A stretch of 64,000 nt of DNA from Botryotinia globosa. Its lineage: Eukaryota; Ascomycota; Leotiomycetes; Helotiales; Sclerotiniaceae. Location of the stretch: the NCBI GenBank assembly GCA_014898425.1, contig RCSZ01000008.1, positions 2,057,501 to 2,121,500 of the forward strand, in the 5' to 3' direction. Position numbers and translations under genes: made by a program. The notes below the pieces were generated by a model. The model was not told the origin of the DNA. It saw only the letters and a program-made list of their open reading frames with translations, and did not search any database. Below, piece after piece: positions 34,798 through 47,701 of the stretch. Within the stretch, counting starts at the first letter, position 1. Each line of letters begins with the position of its first letter.

Positions 34798-37700
34798 TTA
34801 AGCATACTGCAACCTGTCACTGCTATATGCTGGCTGCAAATAGCTCCAATCCCTACTGAACCCAAACCCACTCTCATAAACCCCATAACTAACCAACTCC
34901 ACACTATCCAATTTAGCCCCCTCATCCTGCATCGCCCACAAACTAATCGCCAACTTGTTCTTTCCCCGATTGTTGATGATTCCCGGTGGAATAGGGAACA
35001 CTGTTTGCGGACCGATATGTGGTACGTATTTTCCGTATTGGTAACCATTAATCCAGAACATTACTCTGGCAACAGTGCCCGCTGGTGCGGAAAATTTAAT
35101 TCCAAGCGGAACATCGAGATCTGCATCGAGCGCCAAGTTGAAAGTTGTAGAATACCATGAGATTCCAGAAGTATTCAGACCAACGAAAGGAGTAGATTTT
35201 GAAGACAAAGAAGGAGAAGAAGGTAAATGCCATCCGAGTCTCTCGCCGTAGAAACCACCCTCATTCATAGGACCACGTACTGCATCGATATTTCCGCTAC
35301 CCCCTGCATTTCCTTGTATTTTCCAAAGTTTGAAGCCGGTGGAATTACTTGGTTTTGGTAGGAGGGATGCGCCGAGGATACCACGGGGATTTTCCACTCC
35401 TTTCGCTGTGGATGTTTCGTCGTGTCCGTGATAGTCTACTACGACTGTGACAAGATTGTTGGTAAGTCTAAGAATAGAAGTGTGGGCTGAGAGATCGAGG
35501 ATGGCAGTGGTAGTTGTTGCAGTCGCAATACCAGTGTTTCCACCGATCAAAACACCATTTAACCAAGCAGACCATCCAAATGCTAAACCTCCCGATGCGG
35601 TGATATTGATCGATGTGTAATTTGAGCCGTCGAAATATCCACGGTAGATTTTAGGTCCGGTGTAATATCCATAGTCACTTGAAAATAAGACAGGAAGAGT
35701 CGCTGGAGCAATTGGACTCAATGTAGTTGTTTTGTTACAAACAGTCCATTTTGAATCGTCGTACGAGATTTCTTTTTCCGGAAGAGAATTCGCAGACTCC
35801 CAATTGGTTAGTTTTGGCAAGTGAACAATTCTACCTTCAGTACCAGAAAGTTTCGCGATGTACGAACCATATTTCGTCTTGGTTGTGAATAATGGAAAGC
35901 CATTCCATACAATACTTTCAATCAATTCATTTCCGGAAAAGACTTCAATATTCGTGGTTTTGTCGACATCGCCAGAAATATTAACCACCCCAAAAGACGT
36001 GGTTGCACTTCGTACAAGGTATGGTCCTAGAACAAATATTTGTTCATCTGGCTTGACATGAGGATTTGATGTTGTCGCTGGAGCCCAGAACTTCCATGCT
36101 GAAGGTTGATCGAGTAAATATACCAAAGCTCCATCGGAGAATTTGACTACTGTTTGACCAGATCCTTGGGTGTATGTAAATGTTTGTGAGCTCGAGGTAT
36201 AGTTGGATGTGGAGTTTGCTGCGAAAACAGAATTTCCATAAACCTGATAGGTCAATTTTTTGTTAGTTTTGAATGCGAATTGACCAACTTGTCCTTCTTC
36301 GAGATACAAAACTAAAACGTCAACATCGAATACACCATATGTAAGGATATCCGCCGATGCAAAAAGGAGTGTATGCTTTCCGAATGTATAATCTGTGACA
36401 AGAATTTTACTTTGACGGCCATTTAGATTAACATTCGAAGCAGTCACTGCACCCAAGGATGTATTTAGATATACATCAAACGTTACCGATGCTGTTGAGC
36501 TGGAGGTTGCTTGTTGGACTGTTGTAAATCCAGCTTGGGTATCTGGGTTCCGCAAAACCCATGACCAAATACCAGTTGAAGATACCTACTATTTATCAGT
36601 TTTTTTCTTTGTATGTCTGTCTATACAATCAGATACGTACGCTATATCCAGTACCATTACCGATCATATCCGTTTTCAGCAGATCAGTAGAAACTCTGGT
36701 GAAAAGCGCAATAAGTTTGGTCTGGGAAAGTTTGTCTCGAATTTGACGAGTTTCCCTAAGAGGAGCTGCGTAGTCGTAAGAACTGTACACCACTGGAGCT
36801 GCGGCTATTCAGAAGATTAGAATCAATTCATTTGTGTTGACAAGGCACACTCACAATGACCCCAATTTGTACCACCCCAAGCCATATACAAGCTCATAAG
36901 AGTTGTTCTTTGCCCAATGTTGTTCTTGTAATAGACGTCTGCAAAAGCGGGCGAAAGCTCAGATTGACAATCATCATAAAAGCTACCACCCCATGGAGTA
37001 AAGTAACCACTCTCAAACTCTGGAAAGTAGTTTGGTTGTGTGTAGGAGTAATTTGAGAACCATTGATAATAATTGCGAACAAGATTAAAACCAGAGGCAG
37101 GGTTAGTACATGACAATCCACCGGGGTCTACATTATTATTTTGTCAGCTAATTCGTAGGGAGAGAAGATAAACCGAGAGCCAAAAAAATATAAAGCATCA
37201 GCAATGTAATGTACTCACACGAATCTAAGCCATAAACATTCACAGCGCCACCAACATTTTGATAATCGGTACTCCACGATATGCTTCTTTGACCTTTCTC
37301 ATTATGACTGAGAGGGACAGTAATGCCAGCATCTCGAAACGCAGCTTTAATTTGCTCCATGTAAAGAACCAAAGAGTTGGTCGCTGAGTGAGTTGTCTCT
37401 TGAAGTTCATTCTCAACCTGGTTGAGGATAACAGGCTGTCTTGAGAGTTAGCACGCGTTTATCTTTTCTAACACATGGTATGAATCTTACTCCTCCATTA
37501 GTGATTTGATTCTTTGCTATAATTTCTCCAATCTCTGTGATCCATGGAAGCCAGGATTGATAATATACAGCATTATTGCTTCTTAACGTCCCCAGACTTC
37601 CATCGGAACCCCATAACGCGAGACCTCCACCATTGGTCTCAGCGTTACAATATGGCCTGTATTAACGGGGAGTCAGTAAATAACTCTTGTTGATAGGTAT

Positions 37701-38285
37701 GAATGGAAATCAGGAATACGAGGGGTTAATCGCGTGCCAATTCGAACACTGGGAATGAGAATTTTAATTAGTGAACCAAATAACCTTACCCGGCTCGAGC
37801 AATGACCCAGATTCCTGCTTCCTTTGCATAATCAAGAACTCTTTGAACATTCTTGCCTGATGTTTCAAAGTCAAATTTTCCTTTTGAGGCCTCGTGATAA
37901 GACCAGAAAAAATATACACTATACTAGTTAGACAATTCAGGTTGAGCAACATTGATCCTACCTAATTGTGTTGAAACCATTCGCTCGAAACTTTTGGAAG
38001 ATATCCTAGACCAGCGTAAGATCTCTGTAAGATTTGGGGGGAAAGAAACGTACGAGCCATAGTTCGGGAACGGGCATCCGTTGATAATGAAACTCGGCAG
38101 AGCTTGACTGGCAATTAGCAGGAACTGAATAAAAACTTTGAACAATCTCACAAAATAAACACTCTAGAGCCATTGACGGTCAAACTATATGGATCCCATT
38201 CTACAACGTCGGTCAATCCATCATTTGTAGCAGCTCCACCCCACAACAGGAGACACAACGTCGTGAAGATGTTTAGTAACCTCAT
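34798..38285 (-). CDS. GH35 beta-galactosidase, secreted
   Basis: This enzyme hydrolyses terminal beta-D-galactosyl residues in galactans, xyloglucan and lactose. Nine exons: 38285-38152, 38102-38054, 38005-37962, 37918-37790, 37656-37491, 37435-37219, 37127-36855, 36804-36641 and 36585-34798. The product is 987 residues, normal for fungal GH35 (about 1000). A signal peptide covers about residues 1-19. The barrel shows SAEFHYQRMPVPELWLDIFQ, VYFFWSYHEA, ARAGPYCNAETNGGGLALWG, the acid/base Glu184 in VENE, the nucleophile Glu283 in FPEFESGYFTPWGG, and [28 protein letters not shown]. The C-terminal beta-domains include the jelly-roll segment MFWINGYQYGKYVPHIGPQ. Both catalytic Glu residues are kept, so the enzyme should be active. 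It is probably used for plant-wall degradation. Confidence 0.95.
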
Positions 38286-39505
38286 GATTTCACTTTGTGT
38301 CAGCAAAGTAAAGAATGATTACATAGTAAAACTTATTTCTTATATAGCAATTCGAAAATAGCTCCATTTCGTAAACAAAGCTTGTGATCCAGGGGTGATG
38401 CTCTTGCCGACGCACCCCGCAATCCGACGGCTCGGAAAATACTAGATTTCCAGCAATCAGAAAGACAATCATTGTGGATTCCTCGAAATCCGAAGCCATA
38501 GTGGAGATAGTACAACGTTTTCGTTTTTTGGCTAATTGCATTGTTCAAATGATGATCTTAGATAGAAGTTTTTTCAAAGTTTTTTTGTGCTAACATTTGA
38601 CATAACTCGGCGAACTTTCAACCGAGCGGCAATGTATATATTAGTCGGGGTATAACAATTTGATATACCCTGACAGGCACAACAGGTACCAAGACCTTAA
38701 GTAGCATCTCGGCTACAGAAATTATGATATATGTTGTTCCGATGAGGATGAATTAAAGAGTGATGATATAATCTACCACTTGCCTTAACTGATCATCATA
38801 GATGTGTGATCTTGGACCGAGGAGGTCTAACAGGAGACTCGGTTCAAAGGATCACACAGAATGAGGATAGCTTAACAGAGTCATATCAACGAATTTGAAG
38901 AGGTATGCAATTTCTTTGGCAACGGCTGGCAACCATTAAAGTTATATTTGACATATGTCGCAGACTTGTTGTTGTTGACTTGCCGCATTGCATTGCACCA
39001 CTACCTACCTAGGTAGGTATGGTGGTACTGTATGATCAGATGGTCCAAGGATCAAATCTATTCCGGTAAGGCCGGTAGCAAGAACAATTTTCCGTGTCAC
39101 ATGACTATCTTGGCAGTCATGATCGAGACGGGATGATGTAATGAAGCACGCACAGCCTCTCTATCGGCAGCCACAAGCCGATTTCGATTGCCCAGGCGGG
39201 TGTGCCATGTTCCCGTCTTGGTATGGAGTTGGAAGTTGGGATGAAAAATTGTCGTGTAACAGAAAAGTTAATCCTCGAAATATTCATCAGCTGAGCTGAG
39301 GTGAGCGGCTCCCGGCAGCTGACTGGATATTGCGATCATGTTTTCTATTTGTGACTCAACCATCATTCACTCCTCGTATTACATCAACATCGTTTTCTGA
39401 GGACTAATATCTACAATACACATTAACCAAAGCAAGGCACAAAAGACACTGCGCACATAGAATTGAGATTTATATTTCGAAGAGATATAGATAAATATTA
39501 TCAGT
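38286..39505. promoter_or_regulatory. Divergent promoter region, GH35 gene and PY-motif gene
   Basis: Start codons face apart across 1.2 kb. A GGCTAA hexamer lies at 38530-38535, 245 bp upstream of the GH35 start, matching the core site of the XlnR/Xyr1 (hemi)cellulase regulators. A six-base match is expected by chance in a kilobase, so this is only suggestive. A TACCTAGGTA palindrome is at 39002-39019 as part of a longer 18-bp palindrome. Confidence 0.35.
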
Positions 39506-40321
39506 ATGGCCATCCTCGGCGGCCTTGAAATCCTCGCAGCAGGTTACCTTCTAAAACAACATCTAAAACACAGAGAGGAGAAGCAGCGCCTCGAGATTGA
39601 AGCTTTGGACCTTGACGAGCAGTCTTATCGCATTTATTCTCCTGATCGCGCCGGTCCAGGACATCGAAGACGGAGACAATCTCGCGACCGGGAGTACGAT
39701 CGTGCTTATGATAGGGATGCGAGTAAGGATAGAGGGAGAGAAAGAAGCAAGGAGCGCAGACACAGAAGAAGAGAGTCGCCAGAAAGAAAATATACGTATG
39801 ACAAAAGGGAGCGAGATCATCGAAGAGATGACATGAGGAGAAGTAGGGAGGATCTGAGGTATACCAGTTCGCCACCACGAAAAGAATATTATGCACCACA
39901 TCCAGAAACGCAGATGCGACAACATGCGCATTCACCCGTCGGCGCATCCTCAACGCGATGGGTTCCTCCACCACCTCCTCAACAACGTATGAATAGCCCG
40001 CCTGTCATCACTACCTCTCCTCCTTTCAGCCATCATTCTAAACCTCATTATCCGCCTTATCCAACATCAAAGCAGCCTCTCCACCCAACATTCGCGAATG
40101 AACCATATGCTTACCCGCCCGAGAAGCTACCCGAGTCCATGTTGAGGCCTGGTGCGCCCACTCGGGGTCGTTCATCTTCTGCGCCGGGCGATGTATATGA
40201 GATTCCAAGAGCAAATACCTCGAGAGTTAGGATTGCTGTTCCGGGAGAAGATGAACTTACGATTCCGGGCGAAACACAAGATCCGCCACCTGCATATGAA
40301 GAGATTGGAGGAAGACATTAA
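39506..40321 (+). CDS. Arg-rich, Pro-rich protein with a C-terminal PY motif
   Basis: A single exon encodes 271 residues; I know no named family. The protein starts MAILGGLEILAAGYLLKQHL, a short hydrophobic helix, followed by a Glu/Arg coiled segment (KHREEKQRLEIEALDLDE). Residues about 50-125 are extremely Arg/Asp/Ser-rich with RS/RD/RE dipeptides, as in splicing-type RS domains. Residues 130-235 are Pro/His/Ser-rich and probably disordered, with PPPPPQQ and YPPYP stretches. Near the C-terminus is DPPPAYEEI, a PPxY motif of the kind bound by WW domains and Rsp5/Nedd4 ubiquitin ligases. Membrane association by the N-terminal helix and regulation by a ligase are inferences. Confidence 0.72.
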   Translation: MAILGGLEILAAGYLLKQHLKHREEKQRLEIEALDLDEQSYRIYSPDRAGPGHRRRRQSRDREYDRAYDRDASKDRGRERSKERRHRRRESPERKYTYDKRERDHRRDDMRRSREDLRYTSSPPRKEYYAPHPETQMRQHAHSPVGASSTRWVPPPPPQQRMNSPPVITTSPPFSHHSKPHYPPYPTSKQPLHPTFANEPYAYPPEKLPESMLRPGAPTRGRSSSAPGDVYEIPRANTSRVRIAVPGEDELTIPGETQDPPPAYEEIGGRH

Positions 40322-41762
40322 AGAGATTGATATAGACACCGCTAGGCGGGTCGGCTGCGATAATGATCATGTATGAATGAAGGAAGCTTGGGACTTGGGG
40401 TTGGTCATGCGATAATACTCGCATCATATGGATTTGATTTATTGACTTAGGTTGGGAGTTTAGTATGTTTCGGGATATCCATTGGGACAAATTCACTTCC
40501 GAGGAAAAACATCACACGCGATCATTCATGGATCGATTAATTTCTGCATGGCTACTCGGTGCCGGTCATCGGTTTGGCGTGATCTCAGGTCGCTTGTAGG
40601 AAATGATACATCGGAGGCAAGAGCTTCATCTCATTTTGGAAAAAGATTCACAAGGAAATGATTTAATTATTTTCGGTGGAACATGTATCGGTACTTAATG
40701 TATTCAGTATAATTTTCTATTAGTTCACAGGGCCCGTTGTGGCGCTTAATTGGGTTACCATGAACTCCTGGCTCCCATGATCTCCGTACAACCAAATTAA
40801 TGGCAAATATATGAGCATAGCCCTTTCCTTCTAGTATGAGGCCAGCGAGATATGGCCTCGTGATATATAATCTTGAAATGTTCAGTTAGTCATTATGCCG
40901 GATAATATTCTTTCATCACTCTCCATTCCTAAGAACGTGTTTCGGGATAGAGAAGACCCGAAAAGTTCTTCACACTCCCTCTCATTGCCGCATTTTGGCA
41001 TTGCCAAGAGAAAGTCCTCTGTGGAACAGTTATCCAATTTGATCTGGGTGTTACCCCTTCGGATCCCTCAAGTTGGAATGTATTTTTTCAAAATGGTGTC
41101 GTATTAAATTCCAAGGCTGTACAACAAGCAAGGCACGGGTTTCATAATCATGCAGAATTAATATACAACTCTGCAACACCACCCTATGTCTACCTTGAGA
41201 GGCGGAGTTGCTTCTTGAGCTTATTAAGCAAACAAATTCAAGATGATTAACACGCGCTGTTGGGGGCAGAATATAGTCAATACCTGGGAAGTCTCAGATC
41301 TTGTCTATGAGTAATGATTCGATGCTGATACTCGGATCTGCCCGCTCGAGATAATGTCAGACAACGAGATCAAGCTTAATAGCAGGACAAAGCTGTCTCA
41401 AAATATCAGATTCTACGACCAATTCTACTATTTAAATGCTGTAACGGGCATACGAGTATCCAAACACCTGCCCAGACAGATTGTAATCCCAGCCAGCTTC
41501 TGCGGCGAAACTAGAGTAGTCCAACGTGAAGGATTGTGATGAAAGCCTAGCTCGGGACACAGACTCAAACTCGTTCGCTGTCACTACACCCTCTTTTTTT
41601 TGGCACGTTACGGATATTATCAGCTTTCCCACATGAATCAAAAGAAAATTCGTACATGAATGCATAAAATTCCCAGGGACCATTGTTATAGTTCTTTCTC
41701 CTCTACTTTTCTACTTCTCCTTCATTCATTGGTCATGCCGGGAAAAGTTTCCTCAAACAACG
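40322..41762. other. Intergenic between two plus-strand genes
   Basis: 1.4 kb with no convincing frame; it must contain the promoter of the Kre9-like gene. Small frames at 40895-41107 and 41354-41539 are unsupported. Confidence 0.4.
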
Positions 41763-43098
41763 ATGAAAATTATATTACGTCCATTGTGTGTTTCTTCTTG
41801 TAGTACACTCTCTCTTCTTCTATTTTCAAGTCGAGTAGTTGCAGATTTTACAACGACGAATTGGAATCCAGTACGAGGAACCAAGTTTACCATTGCTTGG
41901 AGTGGTACTAGTGATGCTGGTTTAAAAAATCTCACATTGAACGATGCAGATAGTTCTGGCAACGAGTTTGCAGTTGTGGAGGATATCGCTAGTAGGTTCA
42001 TATTCTTACAATCGTATCTATCCGCGAAGATGAGCACTAATCATGACAAGCTGGTATTAATGGAGGTTCATTTACATGGTTACCATCAACTTCCATACCA
42101 GATGGGACATATGTGATAAATCTTTACGAAACGCCGAATAGAGTCAACACGAATGGTTTGACTTTCATTGGAAAGTTGTTTGTGCTTGGGGATGCGAATG
42201 CAAATCAAATTGTTGCAAGCGAGTCGGAAACTACTTCTGCTGTGAAACAGGTTGTCCAAACTACGACGTCTGCATCTACTACAACTTCTCAGCAGCAGAA
42301 AGTGACAGTCGTATTACCGGCTTCGACTACTGATGCGGTTACTTCTACCGCGGCTATCTCTACGAGGGCTGAGACGAGAGCTTCGGAAAGTACGGAGATT
42401 GTTTCTGCGGCATCTACTTCTGGGGGAAGTTCTTCGGAAAGCCCACAAGCTTCTACGATCTCTAGTATACTATCAACCTTGAAAACAATAGTGAGTTACT
42501 TTCAGTTATGCCTTCTATCTTCTAAAGCATAATTAATATGAGCTAGTCCACATATTCACCTACATCAACACCAACATCCACATCCATATTCATATCTCTA
42601 TCGACCTCCACATCCCTCACTACCATCTCAACCATACTCTCAGCCTCAGCCTCCTCTGACTTTCCTCAATCAACACCAACAAATTACCCTATTCCACCAA
42701 CCACAGCCCCATCCTCATCCTCACCCGCCCCCTTAAAGTACCCACAATCAGCAATACTCCTCTCTCTCATCTGTCTCCCCCCCCTTTTCCTCATTCCCAC
42801 CTATCTTTTCCATCGTCATCGTAAACTCAAAAATCTCAAATCGAAATCAAATGGATCAAAATTTGAAGATACAAACAATGGTAATCGATGGTACAAGGGA
42901 AATAGGGCAATTACAGGAGAGCAACTTTCTACAAGAAATGCATTATATAAGCGAGACAAATGGTATAAATGGAATAAAGGAAAGGGAGAAGATAGGGATG
43001 ATGTAGATGAAAAGATGCATTACGACGGACAGAAAAGAGGTTGGGTAACAAGGGTTAATAGTCGGCCGGTGGAACTTTTGAGTAATGGGAAAATGTGA
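41763..43098 (+). CDS. Kre9/Knh1-like domain protein with Ser/Thr stalk and one TM
   Basis: Three exons, 41763-41991, 42051-42490 and 42547-43098, give 406 residues. A signal peptide (about 1-27) precedes a small beta domain that reads as the fungal Kre9/Knh1 N-terminal module (FTTTNWNPVRGTKFTIAWSG, then GGSFTWLPSTSIPDGTYVIN and LYETPN). The middle is a long Ser/Thr-rich, probably O-glycosylated stalk. A single membrane span SAILLSLICLPPLFLIPTYL follows, then a basic cytosolic tail (FHRHRKLKNLKSK) of about 100 residues. In yeast, Kre9/Knh1 are soluble and needed for beta-1,6-glucan; filamentous fungi have many membrane-anchored relatives, some acting like wall sensors. A WSC-like or sensor role is inference. 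Intron 1 keeps phase 1 and ends at GACAAG. Confidence 0.78.
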
Positions 43099-43960
43099 TT
43101 GTAGAAATGAGGGGGAAGGCGGAGGAAGAAAAGCATGAATAGTAGGTGTTTTAGTGAGGTTGTTTTATAATAGTAGCGAACTATCTCTCCCGGAGAAGAG
43201 GAAATTGAGGGAATGGAATTTGATGTACCGTATTGATTTGATTAGGTGATATTATCTTATAGCCAAAAAAATCTGTCTTCAGCTAAAATCGAACATGGTC
43301 TTATAAACCAGTTGATATTTTATAATTCAAAATAATAATTAGATTTTATAAACTTTATAACTTATAAATATAAAGTATAAAGCCTATTTTAATATTCTTT
43401 TATGTCTCAAAAGAAACCTTTAGTTAAATAAGAATATGATCTTAGAGACTTACCAAACCCACTAATTGGGTATTGGGAGGGATACAACACCTTTCACTTG
43501 AAGGAAGTGGCACCCCCGGCAAGTTTCCTTAGATTCCGACGAATAATAAGCCACTCGTAAGCGCGCACAAATAGGTCCAAAATCATGCGGAGGAATAGCT
43601 TGCAGCGCTCATGGAAAGTCAAGCTGGAATGGATGAGAATATACAATGATTCCATATAGCTTTATAAAGCTTTTGAAGAAGGGCATATCTTCCTTGCTAA
43701 GATCTTCATGTAAGGTTCATTTGATATATAGAACAGGAAATTTACTGCCCCCGGGGCTCGATGTGTGAAGCCTGTATTTTGAGGCATAAATTGTGGGGTC
43801 GAGCCATGTAAGGGTCGGTAGGCAGGTATATACCTCCCTGGCTGGGTGCTAGTTTACAATATTCCCTTCAATTCATACACATCAGTCATCACTCTTTCAC
43901 ATCGATTTCTCGAACCAAACTCAACCCTAGGCCTATAACACGTATTATCTATCCTCAACA
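43099..43960. other. Intergenic with AT-rich relic-like stretch
   Basis: Promoter of the kinase gene. The segment about 43290-43440 is very AT-rich with TATAAACTTTATAACTTATA-type words, unlike the flanks, and may be a RIP-eroded insertion. Confidence 0.4.
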
Positions 43961-45515
43961 ATGGCATCCCTTCTTAAATGGGCAAAAACCGCTGTCCGAA
44001 GAGCACCATCCCCACCCCTACGCTTTGCCAGCACTGGATTTGATTTAATTAGTGATGCGCAAACCTTTGAAGAAGAACAATTTGATGGCTTTAAAAAAGG
44101 ATTGTATCATCCGGTTAATATTGGAGACGTGTTTGTATCAAAATATCAGGTCCTCGGAAAGCTTGGGTATGGTGTATCATCTACAGTTTGGCTGGCTCGT
44201 GATCTCCTGTAAGCTTCCTATATGTCAAAAGAATTGCATATGAAGATCTAACAAATTAGAGCACATAAGCACGTCACTCTCAAGATTTATATCCGTGATG
44301 GAGACCCGCTAGAGGAATTCAAAATCTATCAACAATTAAGCAAAGGCAATCATTCGCATCCTGGCTATGCCCATATCAGAACTGCATTGGAAACTTTCAC
44401 AATACCTCGCCCTGGTGGCGACCATATTTGCCTTGTACAAAAGCCCATGTGGGAAAGTTTCAGAGATCTTAGACATCGGATTCCAAATGGTCTTTTCACA
44501 GAGGTACTTCTTAAAGGCGCTCTCAAACAATTATTCCTGGCGCTAGACTATCTGCACACAGAGTGTAAACTCGTCCATACAGGTGGGAGACCCCATCATC
44601 TTTTCTATGGCATTTGAAAAGTACAATTAAAACAAAGTCTTGAATACTATGTCACTCTTGCCGGATTCATTACTAAAATCCCTTTGCAGATATCAAAGCC
44701 GACAATATACTTTCCCAGATAGAAGATGAATCTATCCTTGATGCTTTCACTGCGGCGGAAATGGAACGTCCTTCCCCACGAAAATTGGTCAATGGCGTAA
44801 CAATCTATGCCTCAAGACAGCTGGAAGTTCCGAAATTCTTCGGCGACTCTGTTCTGAGCGATTTTGGTTCAGCGGTACAAGGTGATCTAAAAAGAAATCA
44901 CAATGCGGGACCCCAAATTTACAGGGTTAGTATGATCCTGCACTTATATTTTTGTTTATCTAAAAGTCTATATCCAAAACATCTCGCAACGGCTCTTGTC
45001 GTATGAAACTCTGGAGAGACCATGCTAATGTTTTAATAGGCGCCTGAAGTTATGGTAAAAGCCGCCTGGAGTTATCCTGTCGATATATGGAATGTAGGTG
45101 TTATGATATGGGATCTATTTGAGGGTAAGCATATGTTCCATGGCAACGACCCCGATGGGAAAGGTTACTCTACTCGCGCGCATCTAGCAGAGGTTATTGG
45201 TATGCTAGGTCCTCCCCCGCTAGACCTACTTGAGAAAGGAGTACGCGCTTCTGAATTTTTTGATAAAGAAGGTACGTACCAGGAGAAACCATAGCCTTGA
45301 AAAAAAGCTAATTCTCAATAAATATAGGCAAATGGATAGCTGAGGTGCCTATCCCTCAAGGCATGAATTTGGAGAAGTCCGAGATGCGCCTTGAGGGCAG
45401 GAACAAAGAAGTCTTTCTGCAAATGATGCGTGGAATGCTTCAATGGCGTCCTGAAGACAGAAAAACGGCAAAACAGATGCTTGAGGAACCCTGGATTAAT
45501 CAAATGATTGAATAG
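43961..45515 (+). CDS. SRPK-like serine/threonine kinase
   Basis: Five exons, 43961-44208, 44260-44582, 44690-44925, 45040-45271 and 45328-45515, give 408 residues. The kinase fold is complete: Gly-loop LGKLGYGVSS (66-75), catalytic Lys91 in VTLKIYI, catalytic loop HTDIKADN with Asp191 (HTD instead of HRD, the SRPK hallmark), DFG with Asp248, and YRAPEVM. The lobe starts IGDVFVSKYQVLGKLG, typical of the fungal SRPK-type expansion. There is no long spacer insert as in yeast Sky1, so this belongs to the short filamentous-fungal SRPK-like group. The RS-protein substrate role of true SRPKs should not be assumed. The leader RRAPSPPLRFASTGF is a weakly mitochondria-like basic stretch. All introns are phase-consistent. 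Confidence 0.9.
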
Positions 45516-47701
45516 TTACCTGCACACCAAGGATGAAGCTGATCTTCTTGGTTATGACACCGACTTAAGGAGGGATTAACATTGAACCTGATCCTGTACA
45601 GTAATCCCCCGGAAGGACTTTACATGACACTGTTGATCAAGGGACCTATTATGAGTTATCTACATCGCTAGAATCTAGTTTCGATCCACTTCTCACGACA
45701 TGTACCGCGATTTATTACTTCATTCTAGGCACTATATTGGATTCTCAAAACACCAAGATCTGCTGATGTGGCAGAAGTAAGGCATAAGGCCTAATAAAGA
45801 AATGTTTAGGAGGATAGAGACTACCTCAATGTAAGATAGATGAGAAAAAAAGCATATAATTGCTTGGGTAATGAAGATAAAGGGCGCCTGGCTAGAGGTC
45901 AATTCATTTATGGATAACAAATATCTCTGTACATCTTGGGAAATAAAATACCTTTAACCATCGTTTGGAATTGATGTTCATCCTTAAAAAGCCCATATTA
46001 TGCCACATGAATGACTGCATGTACGCGTGTTGTTACACAATAAGGTCTCCGTACTTCAAACTATACACATGATACAGTTCTACCTTCTCATCAATTAATT
46101 CATTCAAAAATCGCATCAATGGCAAGAATACTTTTGGCCTGGTTCTACTAGTATTGTGATCCAAGCCCGTCTCCTTTGCCTCTCCCATGTATCTCAGTAA
46201 GAGATGTCGCCGACCTCGTTTCCTCCGTAATTTATCGTCTTGAATATGATATGATTCGACGTTGCTAAAATTTATCTCTTGAGTTCGCTATGAAGCTACA
46301 ATTGTACAATAGACCAATAGCATTGTTTAACAAGACGTATGCTTCTACCCACGAACAGGAGCCGGTATGCAGTCTTTGGAACATCCTCGCCCGTCCTAGA
46401 ATGACTGACGCATAACCCTATTGGCTGACCAATTCATCTGATCAATTAACAAGACACGGCATCGATTCAATTCAGATTTCATTTTCCTAACTATCCACCG
46501 TTGAGCAATTTGATCTCTGTAGCGAATGAAAACAGATGCAGCCAACAGTATCACTCATTAGGCTACATACTAACCTACCCAGCTTCACCAACAAAAAGAT
46601 CAATTGCTCTTCTTATGTCGCCGTCTCGCGTACACATACATCCCATAACTTAAATCCCCATGCAATCAAACTAGCACCTCCCCACCAATACAACGCACAT
46701 CAAACCTAAGCCTCACCATCACGATAAAACCCCTTAGTCTACTTCTCGGCTAGCATCCCCGCACTCCCTAGCTTCCACATTTTTGTCACCACCCGTCCGC
46801 ATCTAACGTCCCTTCCCAAACCTCTACATCAGAAATTTCAACCTTCAAGACTTCCAAATCCCGGGGATATAGAAAAACTATTGTTGTTTTGCATCTTGAG
46901 ATTAAGTTAAAATTTCATGATGCTTCATCGTATGGAAAGTTCCGCATGTACTTCCAGAAAACAGAGCGTAGTTTGCATCGATCTTGGATGTTGGGAGGTG
47001 CTGAATTGAGCTAGGTATTGTATTGTAGGTATTGTATTGTATGGTATTGGTTGGTGAAGAATAAATATCGAACCAAAACTTCAATATCGGTAATGGAGAA
47101 AGAGGGAATTTGCATGCGGAAGTTCTGGATTGTGGAAGAAAGACGAGTTCTATTCTTTCCCAACTTTCAATTCTGGTAGCTGGTCTATTTTTTAATTATC
47201 CAATCCTAAATTGGTGAGTTTATCTGTATAATAAATGTTAAATCGTTGATGTCGGATTTCAAACTACCTGATCTGATCTGATCTTTCCAGAGAAATTGCC
47301 AGCCTTCAGTCAGGGTAGTCCGTCCCAACTGGTGGCCTTGCCGATCCATATAGAGCAAGCTACCAGATCATCCATACTCCACATCACGCAACTCAGTGAA
47401 GTCTACAAGTAAAAGAATTGTTTATATGATATTGTTTATTTCTTCGTTTTTCAAGATAATGATCTTTTCTGATTCTATTGTCAGATTATGTTTCCATCTA
47501 ACCCCATCTTTATCCTATTCGTACAATATCCGTTAAGTATTATTCGGTATCCAAACTCCCTCATGTACAGCAAAACATATAGCAACTTGACTACTAGATA
47601 TTAACTATCAAGCTCCAATGCACATCCGTATATTAAATTGACGCCGTGTAAAATCATCAACATATACATTCCTTTCCCCCACCACCCTACCAAACCATAT
47701 C
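45516..47701. other. 2.2-kb intergenic region between convergent genes
   Basis: The SRPK-like gene (plus) and GT2 gene (minus) end here. AT-rich, with a short TATTGTATTG run near 47015-47050. No gene, RNA or repeat of substance is seen. Confidence 0.4.
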
